Translations under genes and position numbers: made by a program
In this document: piece by piece, positions 1 through 8,592 of the stretch
Layout: each line of letters starts with the position of its first letter
How positions within the stretch are numbered: the first letter of the stretch is position 1
NCBI GenBank assembly: GCA_001556995.1
Contig: LSKF01000026.1
Location: 58,301-122,300 of the forward strand
Direction: 5' to 3'
Source of the DNA: Erythrobacteraceae bacterium CCH12-C2
GTDB lineage: Bacteria; Pseudomonadota; Alphaproteobacteria; Sphingomonadales; Sphingomonadaceae
DNA length: 64,000 nucleotides
Notes under the pieces: model-generated
Told to the model about the DNA's origin: nothing
Databases searched by the model: none
Seen by the model: the letters and a program-made list of their open reading frames with translations, nothing else

Positions 1-603
1 TTCGATGGGCAGCGCACCTATGCCATTGAAGGTTCGGTGTTTGTCGCCGGGAGCCTGGTGCAATGGCTGCGGGATTCGCTCGGGATCGTGGCGGTCGCAG
101 ACGAGACTGAGGCGCTCGCCCGCTCAATCACCGACAGTGGCGGGGTGGTGATCGTGCCGGCCTTGTCCGGGCTCGGCGCGCCGCATTGGCGGGCGGAAGC
201 GCGAGGGGTGATCGCGGGCCTCAGCTTTGCCAGCGGCAAGGCCGAATTGGCGCGCGCGGCCCTGGAGGCGATGGCGCATCAGACCCACGATCTGGCGACC
301 GCCTTTGCCGCTGATGGTGCGCCGTGGCAGACGCTGCGGATCGATGGCGGGATGGCGGCGAACAACTGGATGGCGCAGGATCTGGCCGATATGCTGGGCA
401 TCACTGTCGAGCGGCCCGGCTTTGTCGAAACCACGGCGCTCGGCGCAGCGATGCTGGCAGCGACGGGAGCGGGGCTTTATCCGGACCTTGCCACCGCCGC
501 GCAGGCGATGCGCGGGCGGCTGTCGCGGTTCGAGCCGGAGATGACAGAGGACGTGCGCGAGCAGCGGTTGGCGCTATGGCGCAAAGCGCTGGCGGGGGCG
601 TGA
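1..603 (+). CDS. glpK: Glycerol kinase, C-terminal part (5' end outside window)
   Basis: The gene enters the window already in frame and ends with TGA at 601-603, leaving 200 visible residues. The product would phosphorylate glycerol to glycerol 3-phosphate with ATP in the cytoplasm. The visible part is the second FGGY kinase domain. It contains the C-terminal FGGY signature around DGGMAANNWMAQDLADMLG, followed by VERPGFVETTALGAA, a stretch characteristic of GlpK rather than xylulose or gluconate kinases. The ATG at 37 is internal and is not the start. Downstream lie G+C-rich hairpins and then a convergent DUF1465 gene. Confidence 0.9.
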   Translation, partial: FDGQRTYAIEGSVFVAGSLVQWLRDSLGIVAVADETEALARSITDSGGVVIVPALSGLGAPHWRAEARGVIAGLSFASGKAELARAALEAMAHQTHDLATAFAADGAPWQTLRIDGGMAANNWMAQDLADMLGITVERPGFVETTALGAAMLAATGAGLYPDLATAAQAMRGRLSRFEPEMTEDVREQRLALWRKALAGA

Positions 604-607
604 CGAG

Positions 608-693
608 CCCCTTCCCTTCAGAGAAGGGGTTGGGTGTTCGGCAGTCGCGGGCGTGGCACTCCCCACCCCCGGCCCCTCCCCCGAGGGGAGGGG
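608..693. terminator. Hairpins between convergent glpK and DUF1465 genes
   Basis: There are two inverted repeats in the 115-base gap between convergent stop codons. The first has 7-base arms at 608-614 and 623-629. The second has perfect 9-base arms (CCCCTCCCC at 673-681, GGGGAGGGG at 685-693) with a 3-base loop. The position suggests a bidirectional terminator, but no T-run follows, so a purely structural repeat is also possible. Confidence 0.45.
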
Positions 694-718
694 AGAACCA
701 AGACCAGCGGCCTGACGT

Positions 719-1180
719 CTAACCCAGTCGCCCGAATTCGCGCCCGATCCGCTCCTGAAAGGCGCGGGCGGGGGAGTTCATTGCGAAATGCTGGCGCCAA
801 GCTTCGTCCAGCCGCGCGATGCGGCGGTGCAGCTTTTCGGTGTCGGCGATCAGCTCGCGCGTTTCCGGCTCCAGCAGCGCCAGCTGTGCGGTATCAGAGC
901 CGCGATCGGGTGGCAGGGCACCGTGCAGGCGCACCTGATTTTCGCTGAGCTCGCCCGAAAACAGCGCCCGCTGGTTGAGCAGCCATGCCAGCACGTGCAT
1001 CATCCGGGTGGTGGTCTTGAGCCCCTCGGTCGAAAGCGCGAGGCGCAGGTATGCGTCTTCGCCGATCTGCGGTTCACGCGTGCCAGCGGCGAACACCGCA
1101 CGCACTTCATCGGCCAAAACCAGCGCTTCGGTGTAGAGCGCCTCGATGATCGGACGGGAAAGATTGGTGGGTCGGGCCAT
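719..1180 (-). CDS. DUF1465 family protein
   Basis: This is a 153-residue soluble protein. The ATG at 1180 was chosen over the longer frame (to 1273) because the product then begins MARPTNLSRPIIEALYTEAL, which fits the DUF1465 family. It is mainly helical, with charged C-terminal helices that include LHRRIARLDEAWRQHF. The family is conserved in alphaproteobacteria, and its function is not established to my knowledge. It is followed on the same strand family block by a DUF465 gene, an arrangement often seen in sphingomonads. Confidence 0.75.
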   Translation of the reverse strand: MARPTNLSRPIIEALYTEALVLADEVRAVFAAGTREPQIGEDAYLRLALSTEGLKTTTRMMHVLAWLLNQRALFSGELSENQVRLHGALPPDRGSDTAQLALLEPETRELIADTEKLHRRIARLDEAWRQHFAMNSPARAFQERIGREFGRLG

Positions 1181-1306
1181 GGTGCGGAGCAGATTACGCG
1201 CCCCGGCGGCGGCCCGCCACTCAGGTATGGTTACTTTCCAAGCAATTTTTGCGCCTGTCCCGGCCGGGAACACATTTCCTTGCTTGTTAACCCTGTCTGG
1301 CGCCGG

Positions 1307-1516
1307 TCAGGCGATGATATCGGGGAGCAAGGTGTCTTCGATGATCGCGATCTGATCGCGCAGCCGCAGCTTGCGCTTTTTCAGGCGCGCGATCTGCAAC
1401 TGGTCCGCTGAAGCGCTCCCGCGCGCCGCTTCGGTCAAGGCGGAAATCGCGGCGTCGAGGTCGCGATGCTCGGTCTTGAGCAATTCGAGCGTTTTCCTGA
1501 GCTCCTGCTCGGTCAT
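1307..1516 (-). CDS. DUF465 (YdcH-like) small coiled-coil protein
   Basis: This 69-residue protein begins MTEQELRKTLELLKTEHRDL and ends in a basic segment (LQIARLKKRKLRLRDQIAII). That pattern, a short helix and then K/R-rich LKKRKLRLKD, is the DUF465/YdcH signature. The role is unknown. A longer in-frame start exists at 1630, but the region upstream of 1516 lacks family similarity. It is transcribed divergently from a second DUF465 gene at 1821. Confidence 0.75.
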   Translation of the reverse strand: MTEQELRKTLELLKTEHRDLDAAISALTEAARGSASADQLQIARLKKRKLRLRDQIAIIEDTLLPDIIA

Positions 1517-1820
1517 GCCAGCCTTGCGTCCTTCCCGATCCGCCCTTGAGTGATCCGCCCATTGCGTTTCAAGCGCGCAATGCGTGGGCGCGCTACGCGT
1601 TCCTGCGTGATTCGATAAGCCGCATTGCACATTTTCCCTGAGGACATCGCGACAGGCGCGGTCATCGGTTCATCGCATCTGAATGCGGGTGCATCGATTT
1701 ACGTTTCATCAGCCCTTTGCAAGGCAAGGTTGATGTGGTTTCACTGAAACCTGCGGCTCGGCCGCGTTGTGCCGAGTCGCCTTTCCGGGGGCATCCCCCC
1801 GCAGGATAGGAGAACGCAAT
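1517..1820. promoter_or_regulatory. Divergent intergenic region between two DUF465 genes
   Basis: This is about 300 bases with no convincing gene. It must carry the 5' regions of both divergent DUF465 genes. A purine-rich AGGAGA lies about 10 bases before the ATG at 1821. I could not assign promoter boxes with confidence. Confidence 0.4.
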
Positions 1821-1988
1821 ATGGCATCGACCGCAGTGTCTTCCCACCTCCACGCCCTTCAGAGCAAGCATGCCGGCATCGAAGCCCGCTTGCGCGACGA
1901 AATGGCCCGGCCCGTCCCTGACACTGCGACGATCCAACTCCTGAAAAAGCAAAAGCTGCGATTGAAAGAAGAGATTGCCGGCTTCTGA
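1821..1988 (+). CDS. DUF465 (YdcH-like) small protein
   Basis: This 55-residue protein (MASTAVSSHLHALQSKHAGI...) ends in LLKKQKLRLKEEIAGF, the basic helix typical of DUF465. The start is supported by AGGAGA upstream. It is a paralogue of the minus-strand gene at 1307-1516. A short hairpin follows the stop. The function is unknown. Confidence 0.75.
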   Translation: MASTAVSSHLHALQSKHAGIEARLRDEMARPVPDTATIQLLKKQKLRLKEEIAGF

Positions 1989-1994
1989 TCGCCT

Positions 1995-2010
1995 GCTTTT
2001 TCACAAAAGC
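1995..2010 (+). terminator. Possible small hairpin after DUF465 gene
   Basis: GCTTTT at 1995-2000 and AAAAGC at 2005-2010 form a 6-base stem with loop TCAC, just after the TGA at 1986-1988. The stem is short, so this is only a weak terminator candidate. Confidence 0.3.
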
Positions 2011-2069
2011 GGGGCGGCGGGCTGCGCGGTTTTGCATTTGCTGCGCGGAATGAATAGACCGTCACGGCT

Positions 2070-4340
2070 ATGACCGCCGCTGCCGCCGCCCGACAGATTT
2101 TGACCCGCCTGACAGAGGTGATGGCCTCGCGCATGCATGCGCAGGGCAAACTCGATCACGTGGTCGAGATCATCGGTGAGTGTCTGTCGAGCGAGGTGTG
2201 CTCGATTTACCTCCTGCGCGACGGGATGCTGGAGCTGTTCGCCACGCGCGGTCTCAATCAGAGCGCGGTGCACGTCACCCGCATGGCGATTGGCGAGGGG
2301 CTGACGGGCGCGATTGCGCAGAAGGTCGAGACGCTGAACCTCGCCGAGGCGAAGGCGCATCCCGATTTCCAGTACCGCCCCGAAACGGGAGAGGAAAAGT
2401 TCCACTCCTTCGCCGGGGTGCCGATTGTCTACCGCGAGCGCGCGGTGGGCGTGCTGTGCGTGCAGCATGTCGAGCCGCGCCGCTACGAGGAGGTTGAGAT
2501 CGAGGCGCTTCAGACCACGGCGATGGTGCTCTCAGAACTGATCGCCAATGCTGAATTGGTTGATGAAGAAGAAGCCCTCGGCCTGACGCAGGAACAGACG
2601 GGGCCGCAGACGATCACCGGCCTCACGCTCGTCAAGGGCCTGGGGGCAGGGCACGCGGTCTATCACCAGCCGCGCGTCGAGATCACACAGGTCATGGCCG
2701 AAGACACCGAGCTTGAACGCCAGCGGGTCTACCGCGCCTTCGACCGGATGCGCGAGCAGATCGACACGCTGGCGAGCCAGGCCGAATTCGGCGCAGGCGG
2801 TGAGCACGAGGAGGTGCTCGAGACATACAAGATGTTCGCCTACGACGAGGGCTGGTCGCGGCGGATCAACGAAGCGATCGACTCTGGCCTTACCGCCGAG
2901 GCCGCGATTGAACGCGTCCAGCAGCACACCCGGATGCGGATGCGCGAGATTGATGATCCGCTACTTGCGGACCGGATGCACGATCTGGAAGACCTGGCCA
3001 ACCGCCTCGTCAGGATCGTCGCAGGGCAGGTCGGCACGGCGGCGAGCCAAGGCCTGCGCAAGGATTCGATCCTGATCGCGCGCAACCTCGGCCCGGCCGA
3101 ACTGCTCGAATACGACAAGCGCCGCCTGAAGGGCGTCATCCTCGAAGAAGGCTCGCTCACGGCCCACGTGGTGATCGTCGCGCGCGCGATGAACGTGCCC
3201 GTGATCGGCCGCACCAAGGGCGTGCGCACCACGATCCGCGAAGGCGACGAGATCCTGCTCGATGCCACCGCGGGGAGTGCCATAGTGCGCCCCCTGCCGC
3301 AGGTCGCCGACGCGTTTCAGACGCGCTTTGCCAAGAGCCGCGAGAAGCAGGCGCAATATGCTGCGCTCAAGGACGTCGAACCCTTCACCCGCTGCGGCAC
3401 CCGCATTCAGGTGATGATGAACGCCGGTTTGCGCGACGATATGAGCGCGCTCGCGATGACGGGTGCGGACGGCGTGGGCCTGTTCCGCACCGAGTTTCAG
3501 TTCCTGGTCTCGGCCACCTTGCCACAGCGGGAACGCCAGATCCGGCTTTACCGCGACGTTCTGGAGGCCGCAGTCGACAAGCCGGTGATCTTCCGCACGG
3601 TCGATATCGGTGGGGACAAGTCGGTGCCTTACCTCGCTTCGGAAATTGCGGCGCAGGATGAGAACCCGGCGATGGGCTGGCGCGCGCTCCGGCTCGCGCT
3701 AGAACGCGAAGGGCTGATGAAGGTGCAGGCGCGTTCGTTGTTGGAGGCAGCGGGCGGGCGCGCGCTTTACGTCATGTTCCCGATGGTCAGCGAACCGTGG
3801 GAGTTCGATGCGGCCAAGGCGGTGTTCGACGAACAGCTCGCTTTCCTGCGCGCGCAAAAGAAGCTGCTGCCCGAACGCATCCATTTCGGCGCTATGCTCG
3901 AAGTCCCCGCACTTGCCGAAGTGCTGGACATGCTGCTGCCCAAATTGAGCTTCCTGTCCATCGGCACCAATGATCTCACCCAGTTCCTGTTCGCGGCGGA
4001 CCGCGCCAACCCCAAGCTGGCGGAACGTTATGACTGGCTCAGCCCATCGATCCTGCGCTTCCTGCGCCGGGTGATGCAAAACAGCGTTGGCTCGGGCGTG
4101 GATATCGGGGTGTGCGGCGAGATGGGCGGGCGGCGGCTTGAGGCGCTGGCCTTGATGGGCATCGGGTATCGCCGCCTCTCGATCACCCCGGCGGCGGTCG
4201 GCCCGATCAAGGAGTTGGTGCGCAAGGTCGATCTGGCGGAGCTTACCGCCGCCATGACCGGTTGGCTCGCCGAACCGGGCCGCAACCTGCGGGCTGAGCT
4301 GTCGGCATGGGCGGATGCGCGCGAGATCGAGTACGATTAA
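2070..4340 (+). CDS. ptsP: Phosphoenolpyruvate-protein phosphotransferase PtsP (EI-Ntr)
   Basis: This 756-residue cytoplasmic protein is the first enzyme of the nitrogen-type PTS. It autophosphorylates from PEP and passes phosphate to NPr. It has an N-terminal GAF domain (about residues 20-160), the EI N-terminal region (about 178-300), the phosphohistidine swivelling domain with His366 in GSLTAHVVIVAR, and a C-terminal PEP-binding TIM barrel with active-site Cys682 in GVCGEMGGRR. The length and domain order match PtsP rather than sugar EI, which lacks GAF. It stands alone here, followed by a rodZ-like gene. In alphaproteobacteria this pathway usually links carbon/nitrogen status to K+ and stringent-response control. 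Confidence 0.93.
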   Translation: MTAAAAARQILTRLTEVMASRMHAQGKLDHVVEIIGECLSSEVCSIYLLRDGMLELFATRGLNQSAVHVTRMAIGEGLTGAIAQKVETLNLAEAKAHPDFQYRPETGEEKFHSFAGVPIVYRERAVGVLCVQHVEPRRYEEVEIEALQTTAMVLSELIANAELVDEEEALGLTQEQTGPQTITGLTLVKGLGAGHAVYHQPRVEITQVMAEDTELERQRVYRAFDRMREQIDTLASQAEFGAGGEHEEVLETYKMFAYDEGWSRRINEAIDSGLTAEAAIERVQQHTRMRMREIDDPLLADRMHDLEDLANRLVRIVAGQVGTAASQGLRKDSILIARNLGPAELLEYDKRRLKGVILEEGSLTAHVVIVARAMNVPVIGRTKGVRTTIREGDEILLDATAGSAIVRPLPQVADAFQTRFAKSREKQAQYAALKDVEPFTRCGTRIQVMMNAGLRDDMSALAMTGADGVGLFRTEFQFLVSATLPQRERQIRLYRDVLEAAVDKPVIFRTVDIGGDKSVPYLASEIAAQDENPAMGWRALRLALEREGLMKVQARSLLEAAGGRALYVMFPMVSEPWEFDAAKAVFDEQLAFLRAQKKLLPERIHFGAMLEVPALAEVLDMLLPKLSFLSIGTNDLTQFLFAADRANPKLAERYDWLSPSILRFLRRVMQNSVGSGVDIGVCGEMGGRRLEALALMGIGYRRLSITPAAVGPIKELVRKVDLAELTAAMTGWLAEPGRNLRAELSAWADAREIEYD

Positions 4341-4487
4341 CCACGCCGGTCTCGGCTCTGCCACGTCATAGCCTGCGCGGCCGCTTTGCGCGCTTGACAG
4401 AACCCCGCATACAAGGTGAACCGGCGCACAAGGACGAATGACGTCCACACTCTCACATTGCCTCGGCAACAGGCATGGAATCGGGTC

Positions 4488-5477
4488 ATGATCAGCGACA
4501 CAAAGACAAGCGGCGATGAGGACCGCGCAGCGCCGACGGGCGGGGTCGGTGCGCAATTGCGCGCGGCCCGCGAGGCCATGCGGGTCGATCTTCCGCATAT
4601 TGCTGCACAAACGCGCATTCCGCTGCGCCATCTTGAAGCGATCGAGCGGGGCGATTTCACGGCCTTGCCGTCGCGCGCCTATGCTGTCGGATTTTCGCGC
4701 AGTTACGCTAGTGCCGTTGGCCTCGACCCGGCCGTCATCACGGACGCCGTGCGGGTTGAGCTTGCGGATACCAGCATGCGGCGCACGGTGCCTTCGCCGG
4801 GCATGGAGCCGGGCGACCCAGCACGCTTGCCCTCGGCGGGTCTCGCGTGGTTCGGTGCGTTTGCGGCGCTCGTGCTGGCGGTGGGCGTCTATGCGTTTTA
4901 CAATGCTTATTTCGGCGCAGGCACCGAGCCGGGCTCGCTGCTCACCCCGGCACCTGCCGCGACCAAGGCACCGACCGCCGCCGCCTCGCCCACGGCATCG
5001 GCCACGGCCCCCGCGGGCGGTGAGGTGGTGCTGACCGCGGCGGAAGACGGCATCTGGCTGCGCCTCTATGAGGAAGGCGGTGAACGCCTCTTCGAACGCG
5101 CGCTGGCCAAAGGCGAAGCGGTGACGGTGCCAGCCAGCGCCAGTGACCCGCGGATCAACACCGGGCGGCCCGATGCGTTGATGATTACGGTGGGCAACAA
5201 GCCCGTAGCGCGTCTGGCAGAGCGCCCGGTGACGCTGTCGGGCGTGCCCGTTTCGGCGGCGGCGCTTCTGGCCCGCGCAGCGCCCGTTGCCGCCAGCCCT
5301 GCCGATACGCAGGCAACGTCCACGGGATCAGGCGCGGCGATCCGGCCTGCTCCCGCCGCGCGTCGGGCAGTGCGGCGCGATGCCGTGCCGCAGACCGAGG
5401 CCATTGCAGAGCCAGCCCCTGCCGAGCCGGCGCCTGCCACGGAGGCTCCTTCTAGCGATGCAGGCTCAGACGGATGA
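4488..5477 (+). CDS. rodZ: RodZ-like helix-turn-helix membrane protein (DUF4115)
   Basis: This 329-residue bitopic protein has an N-terminal HTH_25 domain at about residues 19-85 (GAQLRAAREAMRVDLPHIAA, then IPLRHLEAIERGDF). One membrane helix follows at about 118-141 (LAWFGAFAALVLAVGVYAFY), then an Ala/Thr/Pro linker, a DUF4115 periplasmic domain (about 178-265) and a disordered Ala/Pro tail. RodZ links MreB to the cell wall elongation machinery. The start at 4488 (ATG ATC AGC) was preferred to an upstream in-frame ATG at 4416, because the extra 24 residues do not belong to the family. Confidence 0.82.
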   Translation: MISDTKTSGDEDRAAPTGGVGAQLRAAREAMRVDLPHIAAQTRIPLRHLEAIERGDFTALPSRAYAVGFSRSYASAVGLDPAVITDAVRVELADTSMRRTVPSPGMEPGDPARLPSAGLAWFGAFAALVLAVGVYAFYNAYFGAGTEPGSLLTPAPAATKAPTAAASPTASATAPAGGEVVLTAAEDGIWLRLYEEGGERLFERALAKGEAVTVPASASDPRINTGRPDALMITVGNKPVARLAERPVTLSGVPVSAAALLARAAPVAASPADTQATSTGSGAAIRPAPAARRAVRRDAVPQTEAIAEPAPAEPAPATEAPSSDAGSDG

Positions 5478-5622
5478 TTGATTGATCCGCAAGTGACAAT
5501 TTCCCGTTGATGAGCGGCCCTGCCACTCTCGACTTAGCAACGGTCGCGCGCCAGAGATTCGGACCACGTTCATGCGCGCCGCTGCATTGCGCAGTGGCCA
5601 TTGCGAGGGAGCCTGACGCGCC

Positions 5623-6630
5623 ATGACCACCCCCTTCCGGATCACTTCCCTGCGCCTCGCGGGCGCGCTTGCTGTCGCTGCCACGCTGGCTGCCTCCCCG
5701 GTGCCGATTGCCGCACAGGAAACCCCCGCCGCCGCCGAAGCGCGCATCCGCAAGATCGAGTCCGAAATTCGCGCCTTGCAGCGCAAGGTCTTCCCGGGCG
5801 GGGACGGGCGCTTTTTCGAGCCACAGATCACTCCGGGTACGGTCCCGGCCACCACCACACCGTCCACCACCAGCGCCCCCTCGACCACGGCAGTGACCGA
5901 CATTTTGGTGCGGCTCGATGCGCTGGAGGCGCAATTGCAAGCGCTCACCGCGCGGTCGGAGGAGCAGGCAAACGCGCTTTCGCAGATGGAGATGCGGCTG
6001 ACCGCGCTGGAAACCCAGACAAATGCTCCCATCCTGCCCGCGCCAGCGACCTCTGCGGCGGCCACACCGGCGGTGACTACGCCTGCGGCAACCGATCCGG
6101 CAACGACGCCGCCTGCAGCAAGGCCTCCCGTGCAGACGCCCCCCGCGCCCCAGCCTGCGGCCACCACGACCACCGCGGCTGCAAACCCCAGCCCATCAAG
6201 GCTGGCAGCAGTGCAGGCGATTGCCAAGCCGCAAACCGCCGATGCTGCGGACGACGAATACAGCTATGGCTTCCGCCTGTGGAACGCCGGGTTCTTCCCC
6301 GAAGCGCGTCAGCAGCTCACCAAGTACGTTGAGCAATACCCCAACCATGCGCGCATCAGCTTTGGCCGCAACTTGCTGGGCCGCGCCTTCCTTGATGACA
6401 ATATGCCCGAAGAGGCGGCGCGCTGGTTCCTGCGCAATTATCAGTCCAACAAGAACGGCGACCGCGCGGCCGACAGCCTGCTCTATCTGGGCGCTTCGAT
6501 GATCGCGCTGAAGGACACCAAGCGCGCCTGCATCGCGCTCGCTGAATTCGCCGAGACGTACCCGCTGATTGCTTCCGGGCGGCTCGCGACGGAGTATCAG
6601 GCCAATCGCGCCAAGGTGAAGTGCAGTTAA
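5623..6630 (+). CDS. ybgF: CpoB/YbgF-like periplasmic TPR protein
   Basis: This 335-residue protein has a signal peptide ending near AAQ (about residue 31). A coiled-coil segment (about 85-130) is followed by a Thr/Pro/Ala-rich linker (about 130-195) and C-terminal TPR repeats beginning EYSYGFRLWNAGFFPEARQQ. This is the YbgF/CpoB plan: the protein works with Tol-Pal to coordinate outer-membrane constriction and peptidoglycan synthesis. The last codons overlap the GTG start of tilS by 10 bases, so the two genes are co-transcribed, as in other alphaproteobacteria. No pal or tolB gene is in the window. Confidence 0.8.
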   Translation: MTTPFRITSLRLAGALAVAATLAASPVPIAAQETPAAAEARIRKIESEIRALQRKVFPGGDGRFFEPQITPGTVPATTTPSTTSAPSTTAVTDILVRLDALEAQLQALTARSEEQANALSQMEMRLTALETQTNAPILPAPATSAAATPAVTTPAATDPATTPPAARPPVQTPPAPQPAATTTTAAANPSPSRLAAVQAIAKPQTADAADDEYSYGFRLWNAGFFPEARQQLTKYVEQYPNHARISFGRNLLGRAFLDDNMPEEAARWFLRNYQSNKNGDRAADSLLYLGASMIALKDTKRACIALAEFAETYPLIASGRLATEYQANRAKVKCS

Positions 6631-7619
6631 GCCCCCAACTGGCGGATCGGTTTGCCGCTGATCTGGCGGCTCTCTGGCCCGAGACCGAGCGGGCGGGGCC
6701 GCTCGGTCTGGCGGTCTCGGGCGGGCCGGATAGCCTTGCGCTGCTGTTGCTCGCCCATGACGCGTTGCCGGGGCGGATTGCGGTCGCCAGCGTTGATCAT
6801 GGGTTAAGGCCAGAAGCGGCGGGGGAGGTCGCGCTGGTCGAGCGCGTGGCCCGTGAGCGCGGGATTCCCTTCACGCCGTTGAAGGTGACGCTCGCCCCCG
6901 GCAACACCCAGGCCCGGGCGCGCGAGGCGCGCTATGCCGCTTTGGCCGGATGGGCGCAGGCCGCAAGCCTCAGCGCGGTCGCCACCGCGCACCACGCGGA
7001 TGATCAGGCCGAAACGCTGCTGATGCGGCTCAACCGGGGCAGCGGGCTTGCGGGGCTGGCGGGGGTGCGCGCTAGCAGCGTGATCGATGGCACCGAGGTA
7101 ACCCTGCTCCGCCCGCTGCTCGGCTGGCGCAAATCGGCGCTGGCCGAAGTCGTCGCCGCTGCGGGCATCGCGCCCGCCGAAGACCCCTCCAACACCAACC
7201 CCGATTTTGACCGCGTGCGGATACGGCAGGCGCTCGCCGAGGCGGAGTGGCTCGATCCGGTGCAGATCGCCGCCAGCGCTGCGCATCTTGCGGAAAGCTG
7301 GCAGGCGCTGGAATGGTATGCCGAGCTGGACTGGCACGAAATGGTGATGCGCGAGGCTGGGGACGTGCCGGGCTTCAGCTATTGCGCCAATGTGCCCCGC
7401 GTCATCGCCATCGAGACGATCTTGCGCATCATCCGCGAACTTGGCGGCCACGCGACACGAAGCGAAGCGGCGCGGGCGTGGGATCGGCTTTGGGCAGGCG
7501 AGAACGCCTCGCTTGGCGGCGTGCTGGCGCAGGCCGGGGTGGAGCGGGTCGAGAAGGTCGGGGTGATGATGCGGGTCTGGCGCTTTCGCCCCGAACCGGT
7601 GAGGGGCAGTGTGAACTAG
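6621..7619 (+). CDS. tilS: tRNA(Ile)-lysidine synthetase TilS
   Basis: This 332-residue enzyme makes lysidine at C34 of tRNA-Ile(CAU) using lysine and ATP. The PP-loop motif SGGPDS is at residues 33-38 (LGLAVSGGPDSLALL), followed by SVDHGLRPEA and TAHHADDQAETLLMRL, all typical of TilS. It is shorter than the enterobacterial enzyme because the C-terminal domains are reduced, which is common in alphaproteobacteria. The start is GTG at 6621, overlapping the end of ybgF. In many relatives ftsH follows tilS, but here an intergenic inverted repeat and a convergent gene follow. Confidence 0.92.
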   Translation: MQLSPQLADRFAADLAALWPETERAGPLGLAVSGGPDSLALLLLAHDALPGRIAVASVDHGLRPEAAGEVALVERVARERGIPFTPLKVTLAPGNTQARAREARYAALAGWAQAASLSAVATAHHADDQAETLLMRLNRGSGLAGLAGVRASSVIDGTEVTLLRPLLGWRKSALAEVVAAAGIAPAEDPSNTNPDFDRVRIRQALAEAEWLDPVQIAASAAHLAESWQALEWYAELDWHEMVMREAGDVPGFSYCANVPRVIAIETILRIIRELGGHATRSEAARAWDRLWAGENASLGGVLAQAGVERVEKVGVMMRVWRFRPEPVRGSVN

Positions 7620-7623
7620 CGAG

Positions 7624-7721
7624 TCCGTTCGTCCTGAGCTTGTCGAAGGACTGTTTTTCTTTGAACCACAAGCCGAAGCTCAAGTGCAAAGCGGCCCTTC
7701 GACAAGCTCAGGGCGAACGGA
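7624..7721. repeat. Dispersed inverted repeat, copy 1
   Basis: Two 27-base arms at 7624-7650 and 7695-7721 are inverted copies with two mismatches, and their core is CTGAGCTTGTCGAAGG. The arms flank a 44-base variable spacer. It sits between convergent tilS and the L,D-transpeptidase gene. The same element occurs at 14704-14801 and 20866-20962. Such elements are common in sphingomonad intergenic DNA and may act as terminators or mRNA stabilisers. Confidence 0.85.
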
Positions 7722-7755
7722 AATCAAGCTAATCCCTCCACAAGAGGGGGGAGAT

Positions 7756-8508
7756 TCACATCACCTTGTCGCCCACGCCGATCATCTTGCCGCGCGTGAT
7801 GATCACCTTGTCCCCGCGCTTGGCGGCGGCGAAGAGTTTGGCGGCGAAGTCATCCGGCACGCCGATGCAACCGTGCGAGGCATAGCCGTTCATCACCGGC
7901 GAGCCGTGGATCGCGATCCCGTCCCATGTCAGCCGCAGCGTGTGCGGCATCGGAGCGTTGAAGTATTTCTCCGACACATTGTCCTTCTCCTTGGTCAGGA
8001 TCGGGAAGGTGCCGAGCGGTGTGGGGTGCGACTGCGTGCCGAGCAGCGCGACGGCGGTGCCGATTTCGTGCCCATCGCGAAAGGCGCTGATAACGCGCGC
8101 TTCAAGATCGACCGTGATGACAAGCTTGCCCGTGCGCGGTGCGGCGCTCTCGTCCCAGAACCAGTCGCCATAGCGAATGCTGCCTTCGATCGGCAGGATC
8201 GACTTGATGACGAAGGGATCATTGCTCGCCAGCGCCACGGGGGTCGTGGCGGCCGCAGCGGGCAGGGACTGCACCATCGGTTCGGGGATCAACCGCACCG
8301 CCGGGCCGCGCGGTGCATCGCTCTCGGGTGCCAGCGCTGCGTCATCGGCATCCGACCTCGCGGTATCGGGGTCGATCTGTTCAAAAGCCCCGCCGGCCCG
8401 CGCTGCGACTTGCTCTGCGGCCTCAGCCGCATCATTGGCGTTGGTCTGCGCCGCTGCTGGGAGCGCGACGGTGGCAAGGGCGAACGATAGGACGAGTGCG
8501 CGGGTCAT
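7756..8508 (-). CDS. L,D-transpeptidase (YkuD domain)
   Basis: This 250-residue exported protein has a signal peptide ending AAAQ (residues 1-21). An acidic/Ala-rich linker precedes the YkuD catalytic domain (about 115-245). The catalytic motif is intact: His201 in HGSPVMNGYA, and SHGC at 211-214 with Cys214 as nucleophile. The enzyme would form 3-3 crosslinks in peptidoglycan or anchor proteins to it in the periplasm. It is convergent with tilS and divergent from nothing close; rimO follows upstream on the same strand. Confidence 0.88.
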   Translation of the reverse strand: MTRALVLSFALATVALPAAAQTNANDAAEAAEQVAARAGGAFEQIDPDTARSDADDAALAPESDAPRGPAVRLIPEPMVQSLPAAAATTPVALASNDPFVIKSILPIEGSIRYGDWFWDESAAPRTGKLVITVDLEARVISAFRDGHEIGTAVALLGTQSHPTPLGTFPILTKEKDNVSEKYFNAPMPHTLRLTWDGIAIHGSPVMNGYASHGCIGVPDDFAAKLFAAAKRGDKVIITRGKMIGVGDKVM

Positions 8509-8592
8509 GGCAGGGAATATGCCGCGTTAGCCGCCGACTGACCAGAACTTACCGCGCGCGCGTCCCTCAGGGGGACGGGCGCGGGGCGGGGG